Source of the DNA: Candidatus Poribacteria bacterium
GTDB taxonomy: Bacteria; Poribacteria; WGA-4E; WGA-3G
Assembly (NCBI GenBank): GCA_003635315.1
Contig: PYJD01000050.1
Span: 1-64,000 of the forward strand
Direction: 5' to 3'
DNA: 64,000 nt
The notes under the pieces are model-generated. The model was not told the DNA's origin. It made no database searches and was given only the letters and a program-made list of their open reading frames with translations. Below are positions 1 through 9,321 of this stretch, in pieces. The translations under genes were made by a program, and so were the position numbers. The stretch's first letter is position 1. Each line of letters starts with the position of its first letter.

Positions 1-484
1 CTCCCGGTAGTGTCTTTTCAAACTGCTGAACGAACGCTTTACAAAACTCTTGAACAAGCACATTATGACTACGGAACACCATTTTGTCGAAGCTATCTTT
101 ACGATAGATTTGCCAATAGATTGGAATAGCACGCTTGCGAAACGGCGCTGCAATTACTATAACTCTATAATCTTGAAGGATGTCCGTTTCATCAACGAGT
201 AAGATACGCAACTGACGCCCCGCTTTACGAAGCGAACATAAGACAAAGGCACACCAAGCATCCAAAGCAACATCTGTGGGAAAGCAAGAGTTAATAAATC
301 GAAGGAGTCGCTTCTGTTTTGTTTTGTAATGTCTGACAGCAACAGGCAACTTGGCTGCAAGCGTGTTTATCTGAAAAGCGTTGACACGAGTACTCGCAAG
401 CACTGTCAAAAGTAGATTTCTTAGAGCAGGGCGTTTCAACACGGGTTTGAATACTTGTGTCATTTGTGAGATAAGCGAACACAT
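1..484 (-). CDS. IS4-like DDE transposase, 5' part, cut by window edge
   Basis: Reading the minus strand from the ATG at 484 gives 161 codons with no stop up to the window edge, so this is the N-terminal part of a longer protein. The segment LLVDETDI (first Asp near residue 98) followed about 25 residues later by KRAIPIYWQIY matches the first catalytic Asp block and the following R-A-L-P-L-Y-W block of IS4-type DDE transposases. The N-terminal half is basic and helical, as expected for a DNA-binding region. The remaining DDE residues and the far inverted repeat lie outside the window, so completeness of the element cannot be judged. The other two minus frames in this stretch hold only short overlapping open frames. 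Family assignment is by motif only; that it is a transposase is likely, the IS family less so. Confidence 0.72.
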   Translation of the reverse strand, partial: MCSLISQMTQVFKPVLKRPALRNLLLTVLASTRVNAFQINTLAAKLPVAVRHYKTKQKRLLRFINSCFPTDVALDAWCAFVLCSLRKAGRQLRILLVDETDILQDYRVIVIAAPFRKRAIPIYWQIYRKDSFDKMVFRSHNVLVQEFCKAFVQQFEKTLPG

Positions 485-780
485 AGGAACTTTATGAGGT
501 AGAGTGTATTTCAATGATAAATCTACAAGAACTATTCTAAAGAATATAATAGAAACACAATTTATCATAATAAACACTTTTGCACAAGATCCGAAATGTC
601 ATTGATAAAAACTGGGGGTAAACCAGCTTATTTTTCTATTGACAAGACATTTACTATTCAAAATAAACCTTGGTCGTGACACTTCGACACAAAACTGTGA
701 TTTTAACTCTAAATTACCTATAGAAGCATTAATACATACGATAAAGACATATCTAATTTTCAAGGAGTATGAGCCAATAA
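485..780. other. Intergenic region between the transposase and sufC
   Basis: No gene is supported here. It must contain the end of the left-edge insertion sequence and the sufC promoter. A TTGACA hexamer lies at 639-644 with a weak AATAAA at 662-667 (17-base gap), a possible but unconvincing promoter. AAGGAG at 762-767 is the sufC ribosome site. I could not fix the inverted repeat that ends the insertion sequence. Confidence 0.4.
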
Positions 781-1572
781 ATGAGTATTGACCTAACAAT
801 TAAAGACCTACATATTAGTGTTGATGGAAATCCCATAATAAAAGGATTTAATCTGTCTGTTAAACAAGGTGAAGTCCATGCACTTATGGGTCCAAATGGA
901 TCTGGTAAAAGCACACTCGCGAAAGGATTGATGGGGCACCCATCTTATGATATTGATTCTGGTGAAGTGATTTTCAACGGTGTTGATATACTCGAAATGG
1001 AAGCGAATGAAAGAGCGAAATTAGGACTTTTTCTCGCATTCCAATACCCGACGGCCATCCCAGGGGTAAGTTTAGCAAATTTTCTCCGTATCGCAGTGAG
1101 TGCTACCCGTTCTAACGGAACAAACGGATCTGAAGAAAATGATTTGATTCCGATGCGTGAATTCCGTAAAGAACTTCGTGAAAAAATGGCACAACTCGGT
1201 GTTGACGACTCCTTCGCAAGACGCTATCTCAACGACGGGTTTTCTGGTGGTGAAATGAAACGCGCGGAAATCTTGCAACTCGCTATGCTTGAACCAAAAA
1301 TCGCCATACTTGATGAAACGGATTCAGGTCTTGATATTGATGCTGTACGGATTGTTGGTGAAAGCGTTAGTGGCTTAGTCGGTCCTGAACTTGGTGTACT
1401 GATTATTACACACTATCCACGTTTATTAGATTACATACGACCCCAGTTCGTTCATATTCTGCTTGATGGCAGAATTGTTGAATCAGGTGGTTGGGAACTT
1501 ACACAGACATTAGAAGAAGAAGGATACGATCCAATTCGTGAAAAACACGGTATTGCTGAAACTGTTCAGTAA
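781..1572 (+). CDS. sufC: SufC, Fe-S assembly ABC ATPase
   Basis: SufC is the cytoplasmic ATPase of the SufBCD scaffold that builds Fe-S clusters. The 263-residue protein has the normal family length. Walker A GPNGSGKST is at residues 37-45, the Q-loop glutamine at residue 88 (FQYP), the signature FSGGEMKR near 153-160 and Walker B with the SufC-typical AILDETDSGLDID near 174-186. The ATG at 781 follows AAGGAG by 13 bases; an ATG at 770 hits a stop after three codons. It is the first gene of sufC-sufB-sufD, with 22 bases to sufB. Identification is secure. Confidence 0.97.
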   Translation: MSIDLTIKDLHISVDGNPIIKGFNLSVKQGEVHALMGPNGSGKSTLAKGLMGHPSYDIDSGEVIFNGVDILEMEANERAKLGLFLAFQYPTAIPGVSLANFLRIAVSATRSNGTNGSEENDLIPMREFRKELREKMAQLGVDDSFARRYLNDGFSGGEMKRAEILQLAMLEPKIAILDETDSGLDIDAVRIVGESVSGLVGPELGVLIITHYPRLLDYIRPQFVHILLDGRIVESGGWELTQTLEEEGYDPIREKHGIAETVQ

Positions 1573-1594
1573 TTATAGATAAAGGAGGATAAAA

Positions 1595-3013
1595 ATGGCA
1601 ACTCCAGAAACGAAACAAATTGATGAACTCGGTATTAGCAAGGATTACCAGTACGGGTTCCATGATGACGTTAAACCTACATTCAAATCTCGAAAAGGAT
1701 TGGACGAGGAAGTCATCAATCAGATGTGCGATATCAAAGAAGAACCCGACTGGATGCGCGAGTATAGACTCAAGGCTTATGAAATCTTTAAACAGAAGCC
1801 AATGACAAAATGGGGTGGTGACCTATCACAACTCGATTTTGATGATATCTACTACTACGTCAAAGCCTCTGATCGAAGTGAACGAAGTTGGGACGATGTG
1901 CCAGATGATATCAAGAAAACTTTTGATCGACTCGGTATCCCTGAAGCTGAACGAAAATTCCTTGCCGGTGTTGGCGCACAATACGATTCCGAAGTCGTTT
2001 ATCATAACATCGTCGAAGAATTGGACAAAATAGGCGTCGTATTCCTTGATACCGATACTGCATTAAAAGAGTATCCTGACCTTATCAAAGAATATTTCGG
2101 AACGATCATTCCATCAGCGGATAACCAGTTTGCAGCACTCAATAGTGCTGTCTGGAGTGGTGGAAGTTTTGTTTACGTTCCTCCCGGTGTAAAGGTTGAA
2201 TATCCATTACAAGCCTATTTCCGGATCAACAGTGAAAATATGGGGCAGTTTGAACGTACGCTTATCATCGCTGATGAAGGTTCACAGGTACATTATGTTG
2301 AAGGATGTACTGCTCCGACCTATAGTAGTGAATCCCTACATAGTGCTGTTGTTGAAATCGTCTGTAAGAAAGGTTCACGTGTACGGTATACAACCATACA
2401 AAATTGGGCAGGAAACGTATACAATCTCGTCACAAAACGGGCAATGGCATACCAAGACGCACAGATGGAATGGGTTGATGGAAATCTCGGTAGTAAACTT
2501 ACAATGAAGTATCCAAGTGTATACATGATGGAACCCGGTGCACGTGGTGAGATCCTTTCTATCGCATTTGCAAGTAAAGGACAACATCAAGATGCTGGTG
2601 CCAAGGTATATCATTGTGCACCACACACTACATCACAGATAACTTCAAAGTCTATAAGTAAAGACGGTGGACGTTCCAGTTATCGTGGTTGGGTTGATGT
2701 TGCCAAAGGTGCTAAAGGGTGTAAATCTCATGTCGTGTGTGATGCGCTTATCCTTGATAAAGAGTCGCGCTCGGATACCTATCCTGTCATTGAAATCGCT
2801 GAGAACGACACTAAAATTGAACACGAAGCACATGTCAGTAAAATCGGAGAAGAACAATTGTTCTACCTCATGAGTCGTGGACTTTCTGAAGAGGAAGCAT
2901 CTACCATGATTGTAAACGGTTTCATTGAGCCACTGGTGAAAGAGCTACCCATGGAATATGCTGTTGAGATGAACCGTCTCATTCAACTTCAAATGGAAGG
3001 TTCAGTCGGTTAA
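1595..3013 (+). CDS. sufB: SufB, Fe-S scaffold protein
   Basis: SufB is the core scaffold subunit on which the Fe-S cluster is assembled with SufC and SufD. The 472 residues match the usual length. Family blocks are plain: the central beta-helix stretch containing [20 protein letters not shown], then [14 protein letters not shown], then the C-terminal block [20 protein letters not shown]. The cysteine in VVCDALIL lies in the block that carries the functional cysteine of characterised SufB proteins. An excellent AAAGGAGG lies just upstream of the ATG. Its C-terminal third is clearly paralogous to SufD downstream. Confidence 0.97.
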   Translation: MATPETKQIDELGISKDYQYGFHDDVKPTFKSRKGLDEEVINQMCDIKEEPDWMREYRLKAYEIFKQKPMTKWGGDLSQLDFDDIYYYVKASDRSERSWDDVPDDIKKTFDRLGIPEAERKFLAGVGAQYDSEVVYHNIVEELDKIGVVFLDTDTALKEYPDLIKEYFGTIIPSADNQFAALNSAVWSGGSFVYVPPGVKVEYPLQAYFRINSENMGQFERTLIIADEGSQVHYVEGCTAPTYSSESLHSAVVEIVCKKGSRVRYTTIQNWAGNVYNLVTKRAMAYQDAQMEWVDGNLGSKLTMKYPSVYMMEPGARGEILSIAFASKGQHQDAGAKVYHCAPHTTSQITSKSISKDGGRSSYRGWVDVAKGAKGCKSHVVCDALILDKESRSDTYPVIEIAENDTKIEHEAHVSKIGEEQLFYLMSRGLSEEEASTMIVNGFIEPLVKELPMEYAVEMNRLIQLQMEGSVG

Positions 3014-3029
3014 ACCGAAGGATAGAGTA

Positions 3030-4385
3030 TTGCAAAGTAATTTAACAAAAGAATTTCTGCAAAATATTGCCGAAACTGAACCAAAATGGATGCAAGAGAA
3101 ACGGTTAGAGGCTTTCGACCTTTACCAATCTCTGCCGATGCCACATACAACCGATGATGATGTATGGCGTCGTACTGTGGATATGCGGACACAGGATTAT
3201 TGGCGTCGTACTCGAAGACACCTTCGTGGATTTGATATTGACAGTTATCAAGCAACCGTAGATTCAAACGGTAATTTATTTGCTGAGGCACCGAATATTG
3301 AAGATACTGCTGGTGTGCTTACACAGATTGATGGACAGCATCAACATACAACTGTATCACCTGAGGTGGAACAAAAAGATGTCTATTTTGCTGACCTACA
3401 TACGGCTGTAAACGAACGTGAAGAATTGCTGCATGATTATTTCATGACGCGAGCGGTCACAATAGAATCAACACTAAAAAGTGGAAATCTTGCTACCACG
3501 AATAAGTTTGATGCTCTTCACTGTGCATTTTGGCAAGGGGGTTATCTACTTCATGTGCCAAAGGGCGTTAAAGTTGATGTTCCATTACGTGCCTATATCA
3601 AACTCTCAAACGAGAAACAAATTGATCTGTCACATATACTTATTATCGCTGAGGAAAATAGTGAAGTAGCAATTTTGGAAGATAATTCTTCATCAAATCC
3701 AGATGCAAGCGGTTTACATTGTGGAGCAGTTGAGATCTTTGCTGGTCAGAACTCCCATGTCACTTATGTCCAAGTACAAAACTGGAATAGACAGGTATGG
3801 AATTTCGCATCCCACAGAGCAATTGTTAGTAAAGACGCACAACTCAATTGGGTAACAGCTACTTTTGGTGGCAGGTTAAATAAACTGAACCAAGCCATTG
3901 TGTTAGAAGGTGCTGGTGCAAATGCACAAATGTTAGGTTTAGCATTTACAGATTCAAGGCAGCATTTGGATGTAAGTACAGCACAAGAACATGCCTCACC
4001 CCACACCTCCAGTGATCTGTTATATAGGGCTGTTCTCAAAGATAGATCACAGACAGCTTGGGGAGGGAATATTTACGTCTATCCTGAAGCAAACTATACT
4101 GATGCATACCAAAAAAATGATAACCTATTACTCAGTGATCGTGCACACGCGGATACCTTACCTGGATTAGAAATCCAAGCACATGAAGTTCGATGCACTC
4201 ACGGGGCAACTGCTGGTAAAATTGATGCGGATCAGGTATTCTACCTTATGAGTCGGGGTATACCCTATGCGCAAGCTGAAAAGCTTATTGTTGACGGTTT
4301 CTTTGAACCTGTCATGGATAGGATACCATTAGAATCAGTAAAGGAAGAATTACATAAATTTGTATCACGCAAACTTTCAACATAG
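3030..4385 (+). CDS. sufD: SufD, Fe-S scaffold protein
   Basis: SufD pairs with SufB in the SufBC2D complex. The 451-residue protein shows FDALHCAFWQGGYLLHVPKG in the middle and the C-terminal block EVRCTHGATAGKIDADQVFY followed by LMSRGIPYAQAEKLIVDGFF; the histidine in CTHGAT corresponds to the conserved SufD histidine at the SufB interface. The chosen start is TTG at 3030, preceded by GAAGGAT at a good distance; the next in-frame ATG would remove about 20 residues. It follows sufB by 16 bases, consistent with one transcript. Confidence 0.95.
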   Translation: MQSNLTKEFLQNIAETEPKWMQEKRLEAFDLYQSLPMPHTTDDDVWRRTVDMRTQDYWRRTRRHLRGFDIDSYQATVDSNGNLFAEAPNIEDTAGVLTQIDGQHQHTTVSPEVEQKDVYFADLHTAVNEREELLHDYFMTRAVTIESTLKSGNLATTNKFDALHCAFWQGGYLLHVPKGVKVDVPLRAYIKLSNEKQIDLSHILIIAEENSEVAILEDNSSSNPDASGLHCGAVEIFAGQNSHVTYVQVQNWNRQVWNFASHRAIVSKDAQLNWVTATFGGRLNKLNQAIVLEGAGANAQMLGLAFTDSRQHLDVSTAQEHASPHTSSDLLYRAVLKDRSQTAWGGNIYVYPEANYTDAYQKNDNLLLSDRAHADTLPGLEIQAHEVRCTHGATAGKIDADQVFYLMSRGIPYAQAEKLIVDGFFEPVMDRIPLESVKEELHKFVSRKLST

Positions 4386-4461
4386 TAAACATAACCTTTG
4401 TGTCATAAACCTAAACTGTGCACGTCCTGAGACGTTGTATAAATAAAAGGAGTCACTTACA

Positions 4462-4803
4462 ATGAGTCAACCAACAATTATCGCTTACATGAAACCTGTC
4501 TGTGGCTGGAGCAACGGTGTCCGTGCCATATTCGATAAATACAATTTAGAATACGAAGACAGAGATATTATCAACAACGAAGATAACTACCGTGAAATGG
4601 TTCAGAAGACACGGCAACCGTATCAACCCTGCGTCCAAATTGACGACATCATCCTTGCCGATGTCAGTGGCGACGAAGTGGAGGAATATCTACTTGAGGA
4701 AGGCATTGTCACACCTAACGATGCCGAAACCGATGTCCCTACTGATCAGGCATGCGAAGACCACGGTCCATCTCCGGTCAATATCGGCTTCCCAAGCAGG
4801 TAA
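4462..4803 (+). CDS. Glutaredoxin-family protein
   Basis: A 113-residue glutaredoxin-like protein. The N-terminal half carries a thioredoxin-fold pattern, IIAYMKPVCGWSNGVRAIFD, with CGWS in place of the usual CPYC/CGFS active site, followed by a beta-strand and the cis-Pro-like segment. The single leading cysteine plus serine suggests a monothiol type, a group that carries or passes on Fe-S clusters, which fits the position 76 bases after sufD. The last 30 residues are acidic and unlike glutaredoxin. AAAGGAG at 4447-4453 supports the ATG. The role in cluster transfer is inferred from context. Confidence 0.85.
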   Translation: MSQPTIIAYMKPVCGWSNGVRAIFDKYNLEYEDRDIINNEDNYREMVQKTRQPYQPCVQIDDIILADVSGDEVEEYLLEEGIVTPNDAETDVPTDQACEDHGPSPVNIGFPSR

Positions 4804-4828
4804 ATTGTTTTATCCTAATCTTTGGTAT

Positions 4829-4888
4829 GCGCGCTTCCATAGCGCGCTACTTCCTACGGTAAAATCTGTCCCAATTATCTTAATTGGG
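4829..4888 (+). terminator. Two stem-loops after the glutaredoxin gene
   Basis: Stem GCGCGCT/AGCGCGC (4829-4835 with 4841-4847) is followed by a perfect 8-bp stem CCCAATTA/TAATTGGG (4870-4877 with 4881-4888). Neither has a run of T behind it, so intrinsic termination is possible but not shown. They mark the end of the first suf block and the left border of the accessory island. Confidence 0.35.
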
Positions 4889-5030
4889 TATTATAGAATA
4901 AGCGCGTTTCCGAATGTTTACAAAAAATCTTGAAATTTATATAAATGTGTGCCACACTATATCGCAGTGTTAAAAGAACAAAACGCGGCACTCGGTAATT
5001 GATAGCATACGGAATGAAAGGACTACCGAG

Positions 5031-5420
5031 TTGCAATGGCCTGACTTTTATCCAGAAAATTGTCCACCTGAGGAAGCTGAACCCGCTTCAGGAACAGTTT
5101 ATAGGCTTGTGCGACACGATCCGCCACAAGCAGAAGATTTCAGAACATTCTTTCAAGAAAATCCAAATTTTTTTGAGGGTAAACCAACTGATTTAATCTG
5201 TAAAGGTCATGGGGTTTCTGTCTATACAGATCCGGAAGACATTAAGCAACTCAAAGAAAGAAGCAAAAAATTCAAAAACAGGCATATTGCTAAAGGTGAA
5301 CTTAATTCAACGCTTGGTGTAATTCAAAATACACCATCACGGCAGCTTAAATCTCATCATACTTGGTGGTTGCCTATTGGAATGGAACCTTGGCTTGTAT
5401 TTAAGATAATTAACAAATAA
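5031..5420 (+). CDS. Conserved hypothetical protein paired with a DUF6575-like gene
   Basis: 129 residues starting from TTG at 5031, 8 bases after AAAGGA. I do not recognise a named domain. The N-terminal half is acidic with an FYPENCPPEEA start and a Pro-rich turn; the C-terminus ends in SHHTWWLPIGMEPWLVFKII, an aromatic- and histidine-rich block that looks structurally constrained. No signal peptide or membrane segment. It lies 29 bases upstream of the DUF6575-like gene on the same strand, so the two probably work together. Function unknown; the island setting suggests a defence or toxin-antitoxin role, but that is context only. Confidence 0.7.
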   Translation: MQWPDFYPENCPPEEAEPASGTVYRLVRHDPPQAEDFRTFFQENPNFFEGKPTDLICKGHGVSVYTDPEDIKQLKERSKKFKNRHIAKGELNSTLGVIQNTPSRQLKSHHTWWLPIGMEPWLVFKIINK

Positions 5421-5449
5421 TTAACAAATAATTCGGAATTAAGTTTAAT

Positions 5450-5893
5450 ATGGCTAATATACTTGATATTCCATGTTTGGGTAGACTTGATATTGTAGAA
5501 ATATACGAATACTACGATCAACCTGTTCTTTTCTCATGCAAAAACGCCGCAGGCCATCTTTATCTTGTTGTGGCTGCTGATGAAAACGACCAGTATGAAA
5601 CGTGGTTCTACGCTAGTGTTTCTACTGAACGTCTTAACCTTATTCGTTCCGGTGGGATTGACCTCCACGATGCCTTTTCAGATCCTGAAGATGGCTGCAT
5701 ACTACAAGTAAGGTTTCCATACAGTGAACAAACCGAACTTCAAATTGAATCTGTCCAATCAAATAAGATACCTGAAGATATGCTTCCAACGTCTGGTGAA
5801 TGTCTTGATCTTGAAACTGAGACACTGCCTGAACTAAGTAATCCAGAAGAAATAGTAAGGACCACGAAACAAGAAATTATGTCCCTCAAATAG
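5450..5893 (+). CDS. DUF6575-like protein
   Basis: 147 residues. The opening LGRLDIVEIYEYYDQPVLFS followed by CKNAAGHLYLVVAADEND and then VSTERLNLIRSGGIDLHDAF matches my memory of DUF6575 proteins, small accessory-genome proteins of unknown function. The C-terminal part (LETETLPELSNPEEIVRTTKQEI) reads like the start of a helical extension that ends early at MSLK compared with longer relatives I recall. No strong ribosome site precedes the ATG. Open-frame remnants follow directly, so the gene may have lost its 3' end. Family name moderately sure; role unknown. Confidence 0.65.
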   Translation: MANILDIPCLGRLDIVEIYEYYDQPVLFSCKNAAGHLYLVVAADENDQYETWFYASVSTERLNLIRSGGIDLHDAFSDPEDGCILQVRFPYSEQTELQIESVQSNKIPEDMLPTSGECLDLETETLPELSNPEEIVRTTKQEIMSLK

Positions 5894-5909
5894 ACGATAC
5901 CTATTTTGA

Positions 5910-6089
5910 AAATCCAAATTCCCTGCGGAATCTTATACGTTTACCGAAGCAGTGGTAAATCAATCCTTTTATTATGTGAATCATAATACTCTCATGTATG
6001 TTTGTGAAATATCTAACCAAAAGTATACCAACGAACGAGTCATACCTTATTTACAATCGAAAATTGGCAGTGAGGGTTTGCTAAAGTAA
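5910..6089 (+). pseudogene. Possible coding remnant after the DUF6575-like gene
   Basis: A 59-codon open frame with no early start reads ESYTFTEAVVNQSFYYVNHN then MYVCEISNQKYTNERVIPYL and ends KIGSEGLLK before a TAA. The composition is protein-like (aromatics and hydrophobics at regular spacing). Just upstream, a different frame gives YVPQIDDTYFENP. An ATG at 5994 could start a 31-residue peptide, but no ribosome site is visible. A decayed or frameshifted gene end is the simplest reading. Confidence 0.35.
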
Positions 6090-6140
6090 CGCGTGCTTAA
6101 AATCTAATTCAAGTTATAGACAGCGAGGTTTTCTATCTCA

Positions 6141-7961
6141 ATGTCATGGAGCAAGAAAGTGCAAACATTTCAACCACAGAATTATAGTATTCGTATTATA
6201 CTAAACTGGATTAGAGAAAATCAAATAGCGATACCCGAAATTCAGAGACCTTTTGTTTGGAAACCATCTCGGGTTCGCGATCTCATTGATTCACTTTATC
6301 AGGGATACCCTATTGGCTATTTGATCACGTGGCAGAATCCTAATGTTCGTCTCACAGATGGCAGTATAGCCATCGGGAAACGCATTTTGATTGATGGTCA
6401 ACAACGTGTTATTTCCCTTAAAGCATCGTTGCTGGGTGGAGAAGTGGTCACCAGAGGTTTTAAGCATAAACGGATTACTATCGCCTTTCATCCAATTGAA
6501 AAACGGTTTGAGGTGCTAAATAATGCCATTAAAGGAGACCCCAAATGGATTAACGACGTGTCCACTCTTTTTACTGATAACTTCAATCCACTTGCTTTTA
6601 TAAGACAGTTCTGCGAACAGAACGAAGGTATAGAGGAGGAGGTAGTCTTTGAGAACATCCAATCTCTACTCAATATTGAGTCTACTCCAGTTGGGGTTAT
6701 TGAGTTGGAAGCAAGTCTGGATGTAGAAACAGTTACAGAAATCTTTATCAGGATTAATTCCAAAGGGGTTGCGTTGAATGCATCAGATTTTGTCATGTCT
6801 AAAATTGCTGCGAGTGAAGAATATGAAGGTTCACAACTCCGCAAGTGCATTGATTATTTCTCTCATCTTGCAACCTCCCCAGCAGCAATTAACAATGTGC
6901 GCAGAGACACTAATTTTGCTAAAACTGAATACTTTTCTAAAATACAATGGCTGGAGAATGCTGGAAACAGAAACGATATCTATGTACCCTCCTATACGGA
7001 TATGCTTAGAGTAATTTTTATGACTGGATTCCAACGCGCTCAGTTAAGGGATTTAGTCGCGCTCCTGTCGGGACGTGATTTTGAGACACAGGAATTTAGA
7101 GAAGACGTTGTTGAGGATTCCTTTCGTCTGCTTAAAAAAGGAATTAATGAATATGTCAACCAACATCGTTTTGAGAACTTTGTTATGATATTGAGGTCAG
7201 CTGGGTTTGTAGATAATTCAATGATTAATGCAATGAATGCTGTCAATTTTGCTTATGGGTTATTTTTAATGTTACATTCAAAGGAGATAACAGGTGACAA
7301 TATAGAAAGGCTGGTGCGGCGATGGTTTGTAATGTCAGTGCTAACGAGTAGGTACTCTGCATCAGTGGAAACGACTTTTGATCAGGATATTCGGAATATT
7401 GTCCAACACGGACTAAATGAGACTCTGGAGACAATAGAACGAACGGAACTGTCAGATATTTTTTGGAATGAAAGATTACCACAAGAAATGCAAACATCAA
7501 GTCAGAAAAACCCGTATTTTTATGTTTTTTTGGCTAGCCAAGTGATAGATCATGATAAAGGTTGTCTTTCAAAGAACATGACTGTCCAGAACTTGCTTGA
7601 AGGTCAAAAAGATAGGCATCACATATTTCCGCGTAAGTATTTGCAAAGTCAAGGTCTCGTTGCAAAAGACTACAACCAAATTGCAAACTTGGTAGTAATG
7701 CAAAGATCTATTAATATTAGTATCGGTAGTGAACCTCCAGCCACCTATTTAAAAAAACTACAAGAAGGATGCAGAAGTGGGGAACCTCCGTATGGAGTCG
7801 AGATAGAGAACCTTGAAGAGTTGCAGACCAATCTTAATCAGCACTGTATTCCTTCAGATATGGAAACAGCGGATTTAACTTTTGAGAACTACAATGAGTT
7901 TTTGGGAAAACGCAGAAAACTTATGGCTGCTAAAATACGACAATATTACGAGAGTTTGTAA
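6141..7961 (+). CDS. DUF262/DUF1524 (GmrSD-like) HNH protein
   Basis: 606 residues with the two-domain plan of GmrSD-type enzymes. The N-terminal DUF262 domain has IPEIQRPFVWKPSRVRDLID (residues 31-50), YQGYPIG and the nucleotide-binding DGQQR (85-89). The C-terminal DUF1524-like HNH domain has DRHHIFPRKYL (about 490-500) and NQIANLVVMQRSIN. In GmrSD, the best-known member, the N-terminal half hydrolyses NTP and the C-terminal half cuts modified DNA; related proteins act in phage defence. The DUF262 ParB-like motif and the HNH histidines are intact, so it looks active. Stand-alone, with 51 bases to the remnant before it and 229 bases to the next gene. Substrate cannot be read from sequence. 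Confidence 0.9.
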   Translation: MSWSKKVQTFQPQNYSIRIILNWIRENQIAIPEIQRPFVWKPSRVRDLIDSLYQGYPIGYLITWQNPNVRLTDGSIAIGKRILIDGQQRVISLKASLLGGEVVTRGFKHKRITIAFHPIEKRFEVLNNAIKGDPKWINDVSTLFTDNFNPLAFIRQFCEQNEGIEEEVVFENIQSLLNIESTPVGVIELEASLDVETVTEIFIRINSKGVALNASDFVMSKIAASEEYEGSQLRKCIDYFSHLATSPAAINNVRRDTNFAKTEYFSKIQWLENAGNRNDIYVPSYTDMLRVIFMTGFQRAQLRDLVALLSGRDFETQEFREDVVEDSFRLLKKGINEYVNQHRFENFVMILRSAGFVDNSMINAMNAVNFAYGLFLMLHSKEITGDNIERLVRRWFVMSVLTSRYSASVETTFDQDIRNIVQHGLNETLETIERTELSDIFWNERLPQEMQTSSQKNPYFYVFLASQVIDHDKGCLSKNMTVQNLLEGQKDRHHIFPRKYLQSQGLVAKDYNQIANLVVMQRSINISIGSEPPATYLKKLQEGCRSGEPPYGVEIENLEELQTNLNQHCIPSDMETADLTFENYNEFLGKRRKLMAAKIRQYYESL

Positions 7962-8050
7962 CTCTATGTATCAGAAAACCATAGACTGTCCGGAAAATGG
8001 ATTCCGTTACTGTAGTTTGGGCAGTTCGTATGAGGTTTAGATTAAATTTT

Positions 8051-8113
8051 CTAAATCATGGTAAAATCAAAAATCCGCGAAATCGGTAATCCGTGATAAT
8101 TCGAGATTCAGAC
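8051..8113. repeat. Degenerate short-period AATCC repeat
   Basis: The stretch AAATCATGGTAAAATC, then ATCCGCGAAATCGGTAATCC, then GTGATAATTCGAGATTCAGAC repeats an AATCnnnA unit at an 8-10 base spacing. It resembles decayed AATCCTG-type intergenic repeats seen in many accessory regions. No function can be read. Confidence 0.35.
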
Positions 8114-8190
8114 AAAAAATACATGAACACTCTATATTTTGACGACAACCTTGAAAAGATGAGTAAAATCACTAAATAACGGTAAATAAA

Positions 8191-8727
8191 ATGGAATGGA
8201 TCACATTGATTATTGCGGGAGTGGTCGCAATCGCTACAATAGTTTACGTATGTCTAACATATAAAATATTGAAAGAAACAAGACGGTCAATTGAGGAAAC
8301 AGACAGACCAGAAGTTGTGATCTTCTTGATTTTTGAGGACGGTACACCGCCGGAAAGTCATTCAAATACAGAGTATTATTGTAAATTATCTTTATGTGTG
8401 AGAAATTTCGGAACAAGGACTGCTCGTAAAGTTAGATTTAAAGGTGACTTTTCCTTCCAACCTCCGAAAGGTATTTCTCTTGATACAATTGACTTCATAG
8501 ATAAAGGGATTGAGATTTTACCCCCTGGAATAGATGTGATACAACGAGTCTCTCACTCTGACTACTTTTATAATATTTATGATCATGATTATTATCATGA
8601 TAAGAGTTCAAAAATAGACATACATGTAGAGTATCAAAGTTTTGGTGGAATCCTATATTATGATTTATTTCCAGTTGATTTCCTTAATTTTTTAGGGAAA
8701 CAACCAAAACTGACAAGCAATGAATAA
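8191..8727 (+). CDS. Membrane-anchored hypothetical protein
   Basis: 178 residues. Residues 3-25 (ITLIIAGVVAIATIVYVCLT) form one transmembrane helix, followed by a short basic, coiled linker (KILKETRRSIEETDRP) and a 140-residue beta-rich domain with a Tyr/Asp/His-rich patch near 127-138 (YNIYDHDYYHD). The topology (short N-terminus, one helix, cytosolic or periplasmic beta domain) is common among uncharacterised accessory proteins near restriction genes. No catalytic motif seen. Start ATG has a weak upstream site. Confidence 0.7.
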   Translation: MEWITLIIAGVVAIATIVYVCLTYKILKETRRSIEETDRPEVVIFLIFEDGTPPESHSNTEYYCKLSLCVRNFGTRTARKVRFKGDFSFQPPKGISLDTIDFIDKGIEILPPGIDVIQRVSHSDYFYNIYDHDYYHDKSSKIDIHVEYQSFGGILYYDLFPVDFLNFLGKQPKLTSNE

Positions 8728-8874
8728 ACCATATTAAGGTAATAACTTTGAAATCATGAGAAAGTGAAGATGAGGCAAGTAAACCTAATCTGCACCATTA
8801 CATCGTTTTAAAACAAGACAAGACATTTTCAACAAAACCAATCAGTCATAATAAAGATAAGGAAATTGTAATCA

Positions 8875-9321
8875 ATGTTCATTAAATCTACTCGTGGAAA
8901 AGGGATATTTGGTGAAGGCATAAACCAAAAGCGTGCACGCGATGTCCTTCCTATCCTTGTGCAACGGGTACAAGATCAGCAAACCATCAAGTTTTCGGAA
9001 CTGACAGAGACATTAGAATTACAAGGGAATTTCTATAATCTTTTGATGGGGGATGTATGCAGACATATCTCAACAACACTTGCTGAACTTGAACAGCGAG
9101 AAAACTGAGAGGGAGAAATCCCGTATATTACAACTATCATCTTAAAGAAAAATGGAAAGTGCAGCCTAAATATATGTGAATTCTTCACAGGTGACAAGAC
9201 GAAACAACCGAGTGCGGAACTACTTAACTCTGAATTAGAATACATTTTCAACTATAAGAAATGGGATGCTGTACTGGATGCACTATCCCTACCAAAAAAA
9301 GGAGATGATTATGCCAGTTAG
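8875..9321 (+). pseudogene. Island gene interrupted by an in-frame TGA
   Basis: The frame from ATG 8875 runs 77 codons to TGA at 9106-9108 and then stays open in the same frame for 70 more codons (EGEIPYITTIILKKNGKCSL, then NICEFFTGDKTKQPSAELLN, then SELEYIFNYKKWDAVLDAL) to TAG at 9319. The reading after the stop is clearly protein-like, and its true end overlaps the next gene by 11 bases, as expected of a coupled pair. One base change, for example TGG to TGA before EGEIP, would explain it. The N-terminal half (RGKGIFGEGINQKRARDVLP) is basic and helical. The family is not one I can name. TGA ends other genes here (for example sufS), so general recoding is unlikely. Confidence 0.7.

Noticed and set aside
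9106..9108. TGA as a recoded sense codon or selenocysteine
   Set aside because: TGA ends other clear genes in the window, such as sufS and the DUF433 gene at 12018, and no selenocysteine insertion hairpin is evident right after it.
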